From Betaproteobacteria bacterium (lineage in GTDB: Bacteria; Pseudomonadota; Gammaproteobacteria; Burkholderiales; Rhodocyclaceae), in contig WQYV01000012.1 of the NCBI GenBank assembly GCA_009781085.1, positions 1-43,860 on the forward strand: a stretch of DNA of 43,860 nucleotides, given 5' to 3'. The position numbers were made by a program, and so were the translations under genes. Position 1 is the first letter of the stretch. Each line of letters begins with the position of its first letter. Positions 8,961-18,077 of the stretch are shown piece by piece. The notes beneath the pieces were generated by a model, which was not told the DNA's origin, ran no database searches, and saw only the letters and a program-made list of their open reading frames with translations.

Positions 8961-11900
8961 ATGCAACCTGACCGAACTAGGGAACTCCGCCAGTTGCTCA
9001 CCCGCCGCATCCTCGTGCTGGATGGGGCGATGGGCACAATGGTTCAGCGGCATGGGCTGACGGAGGCCGACTACCGGGGCAAGCGCTTCAAAGACCATCC
9101 GAAGGAAATCAAGGGCAATAACGATGTGCTCGTGCTCACGCGCCCTGATGTGATTGGCGGCATCCACCGCGCCTATCTGGAGGCCGGGGCGGACATCATC
9201 GAGACGTGTTCGTTCAACGCAACCAGGGTATCGCAGGCGGATTACGACCTTTCAGACATCGCACATGAGTTGAACGTGGCAAGCGCCCGGCTGGCACGCG
9301 AACTGTGCGGCGAATTCACCGCACGCACGCCGGACAAGCCCCGCTTCTGTGCGGGCGTGCTGGGGCCGACTTCGCGCACGCTGTCGATTTCGCCGGACGT
9401 GAACGACCCCGGTTTCCGCAATATCGCGTTCGATGCGCTGGCCGACGATTATTTCGACGCGGCACGTGGTCTCGTGGATGGTGGGGCCGATCTGCTGCTG
9501 ATCGAGACGGTGTTCGATACGCTGAACGCGAAAGCGGCGGTTGTCGCCATCGAACGCCTGTTCGAGGAGCGCGGCCAGCGGTTGCCAGTGATGGTTTCCG
9601 GTACGGTCACGGATGCTTCCGGGCGCACGCTTTCGGGGCAGACGGTGGCGGCTTTCTGGCATTCGCTCATGCACGCGGGGCCGCTGTCCTTCGGTTTGAA
9701 CTGTGCCCTTGGCGCGAAGGAACTCCGGCCTTACGTGGCCGAACTCGCCGCACGCTGTGGGTGCTTCATTTCGGCCCATCCCAACGCGGGGCTGCCGAAC
9801 CCGCTTGCACCAAGCGGTTACGACGAAACTCCCAAAGAACTCGCTGCCGAGATTGGCGATTGGGCGCGGGCAGGGTTGGTGAACATCGTCGGCGGCTGCT
9901 GCGGGACGTCGCCGGAACACATCAAGGCGATTGCCAACGCGGTGGAGGGCGTCAGGCCGCGCCAGGTGCCGGAACTCGCGCCCCGGCTGCGGCTTTCGGG
10001 GCTGGAAGCGTTCGAGGTTGGCGAGGAAAGCCTTTTCGTGAATGTGGGCGAGCGCACGAACGTGACCGGCTCGCGTGTCTTTGCTCGGATGATTGGGGAA
10101 GGCCGCTACGAGGACGCGCTTTCCGTTGCGCGGCAACAGGTGGAAAACGGCGCACAGGTCGTCGATGTGAATATGGACGAGGCGATGCTCGACTCGGAAG
10201 CGGCGATGGCGCGGTTCCTGAAACTCGTCGCGACCGAACCGGATATCGCCAGGGTGCCCGTGATGGTCGACTCTTCGCGCTGGGAAGTCATCGAAGCGGG
10301 GCTGCGCTGCATTCAGGGCAAGGGCATCGTCAATTCCATTTCGCTCAAGGCGGGTGACGTGGAATTTTTGCGGCAGGCGCGGCTTGCGCACCGCTATGGC
10401 GCGGCCATCGTCGTCATGGCCTTCGACGAGGCGGGGCAGGCCGACACGCTCGAACGCAAGAAAACGATTTGCCAGCGGGCCTACGACCTGCTGGTCAAAC
10501 CGTTGACAGAAGGCGGCGCGGGTTTCCCACCCGAGGACATCATTTTCGACCCCAACATCTTCGCGATTGGGACGGGCATCGAGGCGCACGACAATTACGC
10601 CGTCGACTTCTTCGAGGCGGTGCGCTGGATCGAGGAAAACCTGCCGCACGCCCATACCTCGGGTGGGGTGTCGAATGTGAGCTTCAGCTTCCGGGGCAAT
10701 GACGCGGTACGCGAAGCCATCAACACGGTTTTCCTCACTCACGCCATTCGCGCCGGATTGACGATGGGCATCGTCAACGCCGGGATGCTTGGCGTCTACG
10801 ACGCGCTTGATGCCGACCTGCGCGAAAAAGTGGAGGACGTGGTGCTGAACCGTCATCCCGGCGCAGCCGAGGCGTTGATCGAGCACGCACGGACAATGAA
10901 GGAGGAAGGCAGGGCGCAGGGTGCGGGGCAAGGCCCCGGCCATGACCTCGCCTGGCGCGACGCGACGCCGGAGGAACGGCTCAAGCACGCACTGGTCAAG
11001 GGCGTTACTGATTTCGTCGCTGCGGATACCGAAGAGCTCCGCGCTCGGTTGGAAGCTGAAGGCAAACCGCCTCTTGCGGTCATCGAAGGCCCGCTCATGG
11101 CGGGGATGGAGGTTGTGGGCGAGCTTTTTGGCGCGGGCAAGATGTTCCTGCCGCAGGTAGTGAAATCGGCGCGGGTCATGAAACAGGCGGTGGCGCATCT
11201 CGTGCCGTTCATCGAAGTGGAAAAGGCGCGGAGCGGCGGGGCTGGCAAGGGGCGCATCGTACTTGCTACGGTGAAGGGCGATGTGCACGACATCGGCAAA
11301 AACATCGTGTCCGTGGTGCTGGCGTGCAACGGCTTCGAGGTGATCGACCTCGGCGTGATGGTTCCCGCCGACAAGATTCTGGCTGCCGCACGTGAGCATG
11401 ATGCCGTCGCAATCGGCCTGTCCGGCCTCATTACCCCCTCGCTGGAAGAAATGTGTGCCGTGGCTGCCGAGATGCAGCGCCAGAATCTATCCATGCCGCT
11501 TTTGATCGGCGGCGCAACCACCAGCCTTGCGCATACGGCGATCAAAATCGCGCCGAATTACATGCAGCCCGTCGTTTATGTGCCCGATGCTTCCCGCGCT
11601 GTCGGCGTGGTTGGCGCGCTGCTTTCCAAAAGCGGCGCGGAGGCGTTCCGGGAGCGCCTTGCCACCGATTACGCCCGCGTGCGCGACAACCACGCCAACC
11701 GGCAACCGCGCCCCCGACTATCGCTGGAAGCCGCACGCGCCAATGCGTTGCGCCTGCCGTGGGGCATGGGCTGCACCTGCCACGCGCCGCCCTACACGCC
11801 TTTGATGCCGCGTGTTTCGGGCAAAGTCATCGCGCTCGATGTCGACTTGACCGTCCTGCGCGACTACATCGACTGGACCCCTTTCTTCCGGACGTGGGAA

Positions 11901-12707
11901 CTGTCCGGGCGTTTCCCCCAGATCCTCGAAGACGAAACTGTCGGCGAAACCGCACGGAGCGTCTACCGTGACGGCCTTGCGATGCTCGACGAACTCATCG
12001 CGGGGAAATGGTGTCGGGCAAAAGCCGTGTTCGGCCTCTTCCCCGCCAACAGCGTGGGCGACGACATCACGCTTTACGCCGACGAATGTCGGCAAACCCC
12101 CGTGCTGACCTGGCACGGGTTACGCCAGCAGCACGAGCACGCATCCGGCAAGCCCAATCTCTGCCTCGCGGACTTCATCGCCCCCAAGGCTTCCGGCGTC
12201 AAGGACTGGTGCGGCGCTTTCGCCGTCACGGCCGGGCTGGGCATCGAAACCAAACTGGCCGAGTTTGAGGCGGCGCATGACGACTACAGCGCCATCCTGC
12301 TCAAGGCGCTGGCCGACCGTCTCGCCGAAGCCTGCGCGGAGTGGCTGCACGAGCGTGTGCGCAAACACGACTGGGGCTACGCTGCCGATGAGGCGCTTGG
12401 AAACGATGCCCTGATCCGCGAGGAATACCATGGCATCCGCCCCGCCCCCGGCTATCCGGCCTGCCCAGACCACACGGCCAAGCGCGCCCTGTTCGCGCTG
12501 CTCGACGCCCCCGGCAACGCGGGCATGTGCCTGACGGAATCGATGGCGATGACCCCGGCGGCGAGCGTGGCGGGTTTCTATCTTTCGCACCCCGAAAGCC
12601 GCTACTTCACCATCGGGAAGATCGGCACGGATCAGTTGGAGGACTGGGCCAGCCGCGTGGGGATGAGTGCGGAAGAAGCACGACGCTGGCTTGCGCCGTT
12701 GCTGTAG
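8961..12707 (+). CDS. metH: Cobalamin-dependent methionine synthase
   Basis: Transfers a methyl group from methyltetrahydrofolate to homocysteine through methylcobalamin, in the cytoplasm. The protein is 1248 residues long, as for complete MetH. Domains in order: homocysteine-binding (1-330, start DGAMGTMVQ, zinc cysteines in [10 protein letters not shown]), pterin-binding (about 345-640, [11 protein letters not shown]), cobalamin cap and binding (about 660-900, with the cobalt-ligand motif VHDIGKNIV), and the AdoMet reactivation domain (about 920-1248, [13 protein letters not shown]). The ATG at 8961 is four bases after the ssb stop, which suggests translation follows from ssb. No cobalamin or SAM riboswitch fits in that gap. 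Confidence 0.97.
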   Translation: MQPDRTRELRQLLTRRILVLDGAMGTMVQRHGLTEADYRGKRFKDHPKEIKGNNDVLVLTRPDVIGGIHRAYLEAGADIIETCSFNATRVSQADYDLSDIAHELNVASARLARELCGEFTARTPDKPRFCAGVLGPTSRTLSISPDVNDPGFRNIAFDALADDYFDAARGLVDGGADLLLIETVFDTLNAKAAVVAIERLFEERGQRLPVMVSGTVTDASGRTLSGQTVAAFWHSLMHAGPLSFGLNCALGAKELRPYVAELAARCGCFISAHPNAGLPNPLAPSGYDETPKELAAEIGDWARAGLVNIVGGCCGTSPEHIKAIANAVEGVRPRQVPELAPRLRLSGLEAFEVGEESLFVNVGERTNVTGSRVFARMIGEGRYEDALSVARQQVENGAQVVDVNMDEAMLDSEAAMARFLKLVATEPDIARVPVMVDSSRWEVIEAGLRCIQGKGIVNSISLKAGDVEFLRQARLAHRYGAAIVVMAFDEAGQADTLERKKTICQRAYDLLVKPLTEGGAGFPPEDIIFDPNIFAIGTGIEAHDNYAVDFFEAVRWIEENLPHAHTSGGVSNVSFSFRGNDAVREAINTVFLTHAIRAGLTMGIVNAGMLGVYDALDADLREKVEDVVLNRHPGAAEALIEHARTMKEEGRAQGAGQGPGHDLAWRDATPEERLKHALVKGVTDFVAADTEELRARLEAEGKPPLAVIEGPLMAGMEVVGELFGAGKMFLPQVVKSARVMKQAVAHLVPFIEVEKARSGGAGKGRIVLATVKGDVHDIGKNIVSVVLACNGFEVIDLGVMVPADKILAAAREHDAVAIGLSGLITPSLEEMCAVAAEMQRQNLSMPLLIGGATTSLAHTAIKIAPNYMQPVVYVPDASRAVGVVGALLSKSGAEAFRERLATDYARVRDNHANRQPRPRLSLEAARANALRLPWGMGCTCHAPPYTPLMPRVSGKVIALDVDLTVLRDYIDWTPFFRTWELSGRFPQILEDETVGETARSVYRDGLAMLDELIAGKWCRAKAVFGLFPANSVGDDITLYADECRQTPVLTWHGLRQQHEHASGKPNLCLADFIAPKASGVKDWCGAFAVTAGLGIETKLAEFEAAHDDYSAILLKALADRLAEACAEWLHERVRKHDWGYAADEALGNDALIREEYHGIRPAPGYPACPDHTAKRALFALLDAPGNAGMCLTESMAMTPAASVAGFYLSHPESRYFTIGKIGTDQLEDWASRVGMSAEEARRWLAPLL

Positions 12708-12740
12708 TTATCCTTCATTGGCGCGTAGCGCCCAAAATAG

Positions 12741-12793
12741 AGCCTTCCTCCTGAGGAAGGTGTTGCCCGCCGAAGGCGGGTGACGGAAGGAGT
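12741..12793 (+). repeat. Palindromic repeat unit, copy 1
   Basis: The unit contains two hairpins in series: CCTTCCT/AGGAAGG at 12743-12760 and CCCGCC/GGCGGG at 12766-12780. It ends with TGACGGAAGGAGT. A closely similar unit lies inverted at 12849-12894. It sits between the convergent metH and pilR genes and could also act as a transcription stop. Confidence 0.65.
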
Positions 12794-12848
12794 AAGCGGC
12801 GATTCGGATGGCAGGTTGTTTGACTATTGAGCGCGTTCAAGCGTTGGA

Positions 12849-12894
12849 CTCCCTCCGTCACGCCTTCGGCGCGCCACCTCCCTCAAGAGGGAGG
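12849..12894 (-). repeat. Palindromic repeat unit, copy 2 (inverted)
   Basis: Read on the minus strand it begins AGCCTCCCTCTTGAGGGAGG, then a GCGCGCCGAAGGCG segment, then TGACGGAGGGAGT, the same layout as copy 1. The two copies face each other across about 55 bases. This resembles REP/BIME-type doublets or a small non-coding element. It ends 17 bases from the pilR stop. Confidence 0.65.
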
Positions 12895-12911
12895 CTGTCC
12901 TATCACCCAAA

Positions 12912-14333
12912 TCACTCCACCCCCCACTTCTGCAGCCTGTACCGCAACTGCCTGAGCGTCATGCCAAGCTTGCGGGCGGCGGCGGTGCGGTTCCAGCGGG
13001 TTTCATCCAGGGCTTTGAAAACCTGTGCGCGTTCGTCGTCGGAGATTTCTTCCATGTCGGCGGCGGCCTCTGCGGTGGTTTCGTTTCCGCGCTCTTCTTC
13101 GGCAGGGGCTATGGCCATGAGGGGCAGGTTGCTGATGGCGGTCCGGTTGATACCGAGGTCTTCAACGGTAATTTCGTCGTTTTCGGCAAGGGCGCAGGCA
13201 CGCTCCAACAGGTTTTCCAGTTCACGGACGTTGCCGGGAAAGCTGTATTGCCGCAGCGCGGAAAAAGCATTGGGGGAGAGGGTGTGTACAGGGCTGCCAT
13301 CGCGTTCGGCCAACCGCGCAAGCAGGTGCCCCACCAGGTCGGGGATGTCTTCGAGGCGTTCCCGCAATGGGGGTACGGGCAGGGCAAGGACGTTGATGCG
13401 GAAGTACAGGTCCTGGCGGAAACGGTTCTCGGAAACGAGCTTTGCCAGGTCGCGGTGCGAGGCGGAGAGGATGCGCACGTCGATGGGCTGTTCGGCTTGC
13501 GCGCCGACGGGGCGCACGGCGCGTTCCTGGATGGCACGCAATAATTTGACCTGCATGGAAAGCGGCAGGTCGGCCACTTCGTCGAGGAAAAGGGTGCCGC
13601 CGTTGGCCGCCTGGAACAGGCCGTCCTTGTCGGCAGAGGCGCCCGTGAAACTGCCTTTGCGGTAGCCGAAGAATTCGCTTTCCATGAGTTCCGGCGGGAT
13701 CGCGCCGCAATTGACAGGGACGAAAGGCCCCGCAGCACGTGCGCCCAGGCTGTGGATGAGCCGGGCAATGACTTCCTTGCCTGTGCCCGATTCGCCTTGG
13801 ATGAAGACGGGGGCCTGGTTGCGGGCAAATTTTTCGATGAGGCCGCGCAAGGATGCCATTGCGGGCGAACGTCCGACCAGCCCGCGCCAACGGGTATCTG
13901 GGTCGTCCGAAACCGTTTCAGGAACGCAGGGGTGCTGAAGTTTGAGGGCGTGATGGACAAGTCTGCGAAAAACCTGGAGTTCGATGGGTTTGGTGACGAA
14001 ATCGAACGCACCGAGCTTGAGAGCGCGGATAGCCGTTTCGATGCTGCCGAAGGCAGTGATGACGGCTACGGGCAGGGTTGGCCGATGGCGCTGGATGTGC
14101 TCGACCAGATCAAGCCCGTCACCATCAGGCAGTCGCATGTCGGTAAAGCACAGGCGGTAGTTGGCGCTTTCAAGTTTTGCGCGTGCTTCGGTGAGGGAAC
14201 CGGCAGTATCCGCGCCGAGCCCCATGCGTAGCAGGGAGAGTTCCAGCAATTCACGGATGTCTTCCTCGTCATCGACGATAAGGACGTCGTTGACGGCTGC
14301 GCGGTTGCGGCGTTCCGGAAAACCAGGATTCAT
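12912..14333 (-). CDS. pilR: Sigma-54-dependent response regulator, PilR-like
   Basis: NtrC-type transcription activator of 473 residues. The receiver domain (residues 15-130) has acidic residues VDDEED, phospho-acceptor Asp in FTDMRLPDGDG, and Lys in FVTKPIE. The AAA+ domain (about 155-385) has Walker A GESGTGKE, the sigma-54 contact loop as FTGA, and Walker B LFLDEVADLP. A Fis-type helix-turn-helix closes the protein (RTAAARKLGMTLRQLRYRL). The ATG at 14333 overlaps the stop of the sensor gene by four bases (ATGA). Gene order with a PilS-type sensor supports PilR, the activator of type IV pilin expression, although no pilin gene is in the window. Confidence 0.9.
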   Translation of the reverse strand: MNPGFPERRNRAAVNDVLIVDDEEDIRELLELSLLRMGLGADTAGSLTEARAKLESANYRLCFTDMRLPDGDGLDLVEHIQRHRPTLPVAVITAFGSIETAIRALKLGAFDFVTKPIELQVFRRLVHHALKLQHPCVPETVSDDPDTRWRGLVGRSPAMASLRGLIEKFARNQAPVFIQGESGTGKEVIARLIHSLGARAAGPFVPVNCGAIPPELMESEFFGYRKGSFTGASADKDGLFQAANGGTLFLDEVADLPLSMQVKLLRAIQERAVRPVGAQAEQPIDVRILSASHRDLAKLVSENRFRQDLYFRINVLALPVPPLRERLEDIPDLVGHLLARLAERDGSPVHTLSPNAFSALRQYSFPGNVRELENLLERACALAENDEITVEDLGINRTAISNLPLMAIAPAEEERGNETTAEAAADMEEISDDERAQVFKALDETRWNRTAAARKLGMTLRQLRYRLQKWGVE

Positions 14334-15913
14334 GGTTGGCTCCGTCCGGTGAGTATGAAATGCGCGCCGGGGCATTCGGGGTCGTTGTCCAGCAGTTCGA
14401 GGTCGAAACCATTGGCTTCGGCCAGTTCGCGGGCAATATAAAGTCCCAGCCCGGTTCCTTTGGTATGGGTGGTGAAAAACGGTTCAAATAGGTGGGCGCG
14501 CGCTTGTTCATCGAGTCCGGGACCGTCGTCGCGGACATGTACTTGCACCAACCCGTCCACAGTATTCCCGGCAGCGACCCTGATGGAGCCAGGCTTGCCG
14601 CTACAATAGCGCCGTGCGTTGGAGAGGAGGTTGTCGAGAATCTGATGCAGGTGGGCGCGGTCGATGCCTAGGGTGAGCCCCGCTTCGATATCTGCCCGGA
14701 AAATGACCTGTTCGTTTTCTCCGCTTAAGCACGAGGCTTCAAACAGTTCGGTAACGAATTCCATAAGCGGCAGCGCTTCGGGTTGGGTTCTGTTCCGGCG
14801 GCTTAGTGCGAGCACGTCGCGGATCATGCGGTCGATGCGCCGGGCGTTGTCGTTAATGATGTCGGCAAGCCGTGTTTGTGTGTTGGCGCGTTTTTCTTCG
14901 CGCAGGAGTTCGGCGGCTTGCGTGATCGCAGAGAGTGGGTTGCGGATTTCGTGCGCCATGCTGGCGGTGAGCCGTCCGAGGGAGACGAGTTTGAGTTGCT
15001 GCATGCGGCGCTGGATGTCTTCCAAGTCGGTGAGAAAGATCAGCACGTCGTCTTCGCCTTCATCGTTTTCAACAGCGCCGATACGGTTCGCGACTTGGCA
15101 GCGCAGCAAATGCCGGGTTTGCCCCAACTGGATGAGTTGCCCTGCCTTGTCCACGCCCGCACGGCAATATTCGGCAAGCGTGGGGGCGGTGTCGGCGAGC
15201 AAGCGGCCTTCCATATGGTTCATGCCAAGCAGCAGGCAGGCTGAAGGGTTGGCTTGCCGCACGATGCCATCGGCGCGCAAGACGATAACGCCGTCGTGCA
15301 TGTCGCGGATGATATGGGCGTTGATTGCTTGCTGCCGAGCCAGCGCTATGCCGCGTGCTTCTGCTAGCGACGCATTGGTCAGCGCCCGCTGTGCCAGCAA
15401 CCGCGCCACGATGGCGATGATGAAAAATGAAATACAGGCCAGCGCCACCCGGAAAAAATCCGCCGCGTCCGGGTTGGCGAAGGTGCGCCAGACGTTCTCG
15501 GTCAGTACGCCGATGGTTGCCAGCGCCGCCATGAAGAGTGCGATACGCCCTTCGGTAAGCATGCCAGAACCAGCGAGCACGATCATCATCAACGCCGGAA
15601 TGCCGCTGTGGTAACCACCGCTCGTCCACATGATGACGGTCAGGATGAGCATGTCCACGAAACCCTGGATCGCTATCAGGCGCTTAAAACCGATTCGGTT
15701 TTCGGCATCCGGGAAACCAAGGGAGAGGACAGTGGCAACGTAGAAAAGCGCCACGAACCAGAAGAGCCTGGGCGCTTCAAAGCCTAGCCCGATCCGTGCC
15801 CCAAGGACGAGAAAAATGACGGCGACAATGAGTCTGAACAGGTTGAAATAGCGTAATGCCTTGCGTTGCGCCGTATCGCCGCCCAGGCTTGTGAGGGACG
15901 CAGGCACGTTCAC
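14330..15913 (-). CDS. pilS: PilS-like membrane sensor histidine kinase
   Basis: Sensor kinase of about 527 residues. Six hydrophobic segments span residues 20-185. A PAS-like region follows (about 205-320), then the histidine box SMAHEIRNPLSA and an HATPase domain with LDNLLSNARRYC, DDGPGLD and GTGLGLYIA. I chose the GTG at 15913 because it overlaps the stop of the preceding gene by four bases (GTGA), the same coupling seen between pilS and pilR. A second GTG two codons later is possible, and the frame is open further upstream. It senses pilin level in the membrane in the known PilS systems; that role is assumed here. Confidence 0.88.
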   Translation of the reverse strand: MNVPASLTSLGGDTAQRKALRYFNLFRLIVAVIFLVLGARIGLGFEAPRLFWFVALFYVATVLSLGFPDAENRIGFKRLIAIQGFVDMLILTVIMWTSGGYHSGIPALMMIVLAGSGMLTEGRIALFMAALATIGVLTENVWRTFANPDAADFFRVALACISFFIIAIVARLLAQRALTNASLAEARGIALARQQAINAHIIRDMHDGVIVLRADGIVRQANPSACLLLGMNHMEGRLLADTAPTLAEYCRAGVDKAGQLIQLGQTRHLLRCQVANRIGAVENDEGEDDVLIFLTDLEDIQRRMQQLKLVSLGRLTASMAHEIRNPLSAITQAAELLREEKRANTQTRLADIINDNARRIDRMIRDVLALSRRNRTQPEALPLMEFVTELFEASCLSGENEQVIFRADIEAGLTLGIDRAHLHQILDNLLSNARRYCSGKPGSIRVAAGNTVDGLVQVHVRDDGPGLDEQARAHLFEPFFTTHTKGTGLGLYIARELAEANGFDLELLDNDPECPGAHFILTGRSQP

Positions 15914-16194
15914 TTGCGGTGCGCTTCGCAGCAAAAGAATTTTCCCCCCGCTTTGATGCCTTCGCTTTCGGGCACATGCACGCCGCAAGTGGAACAAGCC
16001 AACATGCGCTCCGCTTTTTCTTCATTCCCGAAACGGCCATTACGGGAAAAAGGGCGGTTTCCTGAGGTGCTGCCCTTTTTTGGGCGCAAACCGTATAAAA
16101 GAATGAGAAAGGCACGCGCCAGCGATCCGATTCCGATGACGAAAACGAGCAAGAGCAAGAGAATGATCAGAACCCGTTTGACAAACACGCCCAC
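15910..16194 (-). CDS. Small PP0621-like membrane protein with C-terminal Cys cluster
   Basis: Protein of 94 residues: one N-terminal transmembrane helix (residues 6-34), a basic linker, and a C-terminal putative metal site (MLACSTCGVHVPESEG, then FFCCEAH). It resembles the PP0621 family often found before pilS in betaproteobacteria. The start is a GTG at 16194; another GTG two codons later is possible. It overlaps pilS by four bases and so is probably co-expressed with the two-component pair. Function is unknown. Confidence 0.75.
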   Translation of the reverse strand: MGVFVKRVLIILLLLLVFVIGIGSLARAFLILLYGLRPKKGSTSGNRPFSRNGRFGNEEKAERMLACSTCGVHVPESEGIKAGGKFFCCEAHRK

Positions 16195-16560
16195 GCCATT
16201 GATCCAAAAAGAAATTCTTTACACTGTTTATTTGCTTGGAAGTTTAGCACCGTCACAATGCCGTTGCTGTGTTAATACGTGGCATATCAGGTGCAACCAA
16301 GACGAGCCAAGCGCCCATGAGGCCAGCGGATGCCTAGGGGCGAAAAATCGGAACAGCACAAGGAAAGTTGAGAAATATGGAACTTTTATGTTAGGAGTTT
16401 TCTACACGCGGGGTACTTCCACGGCTAGAATTAACCGCTGGAGGAGGAGATAACCGCCCCCTAGGGCATGCTCTTCGCCAAAATTGTTCAGAAATGTTCA
16501 ACGATGTGCCCGTCGTTTTTACCGGATCGCACGGCGCATATAAAAGAAGGAGAAAGGGAA
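16195..16560. other. Intergenic stretch of 366 bases between divergent units
   Basis: It should contain the promoter of the PP0621-pilS-pilR unit (minus strand) and that of the CoA-transferase pair (plus strand). A purine-rich GGAGGAGGAG run at about 16440-16450 is not followed by a usable gene. A sigma-54-like site is listed separately. No gene or RNA is supported. Confidence 0.4.
16280..16295 (+). promoter_or_regulatory. Weak sigma-54 (-24/-12) promoter candidate
   Basis: TGGCATATCAGGTGCA has GG and GC exactly 10 bases apart, as in the consensus TGGCAC-N5-TTGCA, with three of the strongest positions off. It points toward the CoA-transferase genes, whose first ATG is about 265 bases downstream, so the leader would be long. 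Confidence 0.22.
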
Positions 16561-17268
16561 ATGAAATCAAAAAGGCTTGAGATCGAACAAGTCGCTTCAT
16601 TCCTGCGTGATGGCATGGTCATCATGTACGGGGGATTCATGGGTAACGGCACGCCAGCGCGGCTGATGCAAGCCATCCTCGATTCTGGCGTCAAAGATTT
16701 AACGATGATCGGGGACGACACGGCCTTTTGTGATACGACAAAAGGTCCAGAGGGTGTGGGTCTGCTGATCCGCAACAAACGCGTCAAGAAACTCATCACC
16801 GGACATATCGGTTTGAACAAGGAAGCCCAGCGCCAGATGCTTGCTGGCGAAATGGAAATTGAGCTGTCCCCCATTGGTACGATAGCCGAGCGCATCCGTG
16901 CGGGCGGATCCGGCCTGGGCGGCGTGCTTACCCCGACGGGCGTGGGAACCTCGGTCAGCGAAGACAAGATGGATATCACCATCAACGGCCAGAAATTCGA
17001 CAAAAAGCAGACGGTCAACATCAACGGCAGGGATTACCTGCTGGAACTGCCGCTGACCGCCGACTTGGCGGTACTGGAAGCCATCAAGGCCGACACATTC
17101 GGCAACCTCGTCTATTACCGTTCGATGCGCAACCATAACCCGCTCATGGCGCTTGCCGCCAAAACGGTGATCGTGGAAGTGCACGAAGTCGTTGAAGTCG
17201 GCTCGATCGACCCAGATCACGTCATGACCCCTGGCGTCCTGATCGACCACATCGTGTACCCCGCCTAA
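16561..17268 (+). CDS. atoD: Acetate/acetoacetate CoA-transferase, alpha subunit
   Basis: Family I CoA-transferase subunit A of 235 residues, very close in layout to E. coli AtoD ([49 protein letters not shown]). With the beta subunit it moves CoA between acyl-CoA and a free short-chain acid such as acetate, acetoacetate or butyrate. The ATG at 16561 has GAAGGAGAAAGGG just upstream; the open frame continues upstream but without family similarity. The beta-subunit gene follows after 16 bases. Exact substrates cannot be read from the sequence. Confidence 0.92.
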   Translation: MKSKRLEIEQVASFLRDGMVIMYGGFMGNGTPARLMQAILDSGVKDLTMIGDDTAFCDTTKGPEGVGLLIRNKRVKKLITGHIGLNKEAQRQMLAGEMEIELSPIGTIAERIRAGGSGLGGVLTPTGVGTSVSEDKMDITINGQKFDKKQTVNINGRDYLLELPLTADLAVLEAIKADTFGNLVYYRSMRNHNPLMALAAKTVIVEVHEVVEVGSIDPDHVMTPGVLIDHIVYPA

Positions 17269-17284
17269 GCAAAAGGAGACAAAC

Positions 17285-17968
17285 ATGACGCAAAAAATGA
17301 GCGCCAAGGAGTTCATCGCCCGCCGTATCGCGCTGGAACTCAAAGACGGGGACGTCGTTAACCTCGGCATTGGCCTGCCGACACTGGTTGCCAATTACCT
17401 ACCTGAAGGCGTGCAATTAACGCTCCACTCGGAAAATGGTTTTCTGGGCATTGGCCCGGTTCCGAGAGACATCCCACCCGTCGGCAAGCCCCGCATCGTG
17501 AATGCGGGCGGTAATCCTTGTTCCATCCTGCCTTTTGGCTCCACGTTCGACACTTCGACCTCTTTTGCGCTGATGCGTGGCGGGCATCTCGACGCATGCG
17601 TGCTCGGCGGCCTGCAAGTCGCTGAAAACGGCGACCTCGCCAACTGGATGGTTCCCGGCAAGAATGTGCCTGGCATGGGTGGCGCAATGGATCTTGCGGT
17701 GGGTGCAAAGAATGTAATTGTGGCGATGGAGCAAACCAACAACGGCGAGAAGAAGATTCTCAAGAAGTGCAACCTTCCGCTTACCGTCAAGGCACGCGTG
17801 TCTACGCTGGTAACGGAAAAGGCGCTGTTCCGCTTTTACGACGGCAAAATGGTGCTGGAAGAGTACGCACCTGGCGTCAGCGTAGAAGAAATCCGTGCTG
17901 AGACCGAAGCGGATTTCACCGTTTCCAACAATCTCAAAGAAATGGTCATCAGCCAAGTCGGACTTTGA
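17285..17968 (+). CDS. atoA: Acetate/acetoacetate CoA-transferase, beta subunit
   Basis: Family I CoA-transferase subunit B of 227 residues. The catalytic glutamate is in HSENGFLGIGP near residue 51, where the covalent CoA thioester forms. Other family motifs are VNLGIGLPTLVANY and GGHLDACVLGGLQV. AAAGGAG lies seven bases before the ATG. It forms a heteromer with the product of the preceding gene. No other ato genes (thiolase, transporter, regulator) are adjacent. Confidence 0.93.
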   Translation: MTQKMSAKEFIARRIALELKDGDVVNLGIGLPTLVANYLPEGVQLTLHSENGFLGIGPVPRDIPPVGKPRIVNAGGNPCSILPFGSTFDTSTSFALMRGGHLDACVLGGLQVAENGDLANWMVPGKNVPGMGGAMDLAVGAKNVIVAMEQTNNGEKKILKKCNLPLTVKARVSTLVTEKALFRFYDGKMVLEEYAPGVSVEEIRAETEADFTVSNNLKEMVISQVGL

Positions 17969-17974
17969 TGCTTG

Positions 17975-18000
17975 CCCCTCTCCCATTTGTGGGGGAGGGG
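17975..18000 (+). terminator. Hairpin after the CoA-transferase genes
   Basis: A 10-base stem (CCCCTCTCCC with GGGGGAGGGG, one G-U pair) and a six-base loop start seven bases after the atoA stop. The T-run that follows is poor, so it may be a weak terminator between convergent genes. Confidence 0.45.
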
Positions 18001-18077
18001 GATTTGTATCCACTCGAACAAAACCGCTCTAAATTAATTGGGCGCGCTACGCAGAGGGAATTCGCGGGTATCTGTTT

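Noticed and set aside
9252-11399. 715-codon open frame on the minus strand inside metH
   Set aside because: His/Arg-rich, no family motifs, fully covered by a certain gene.
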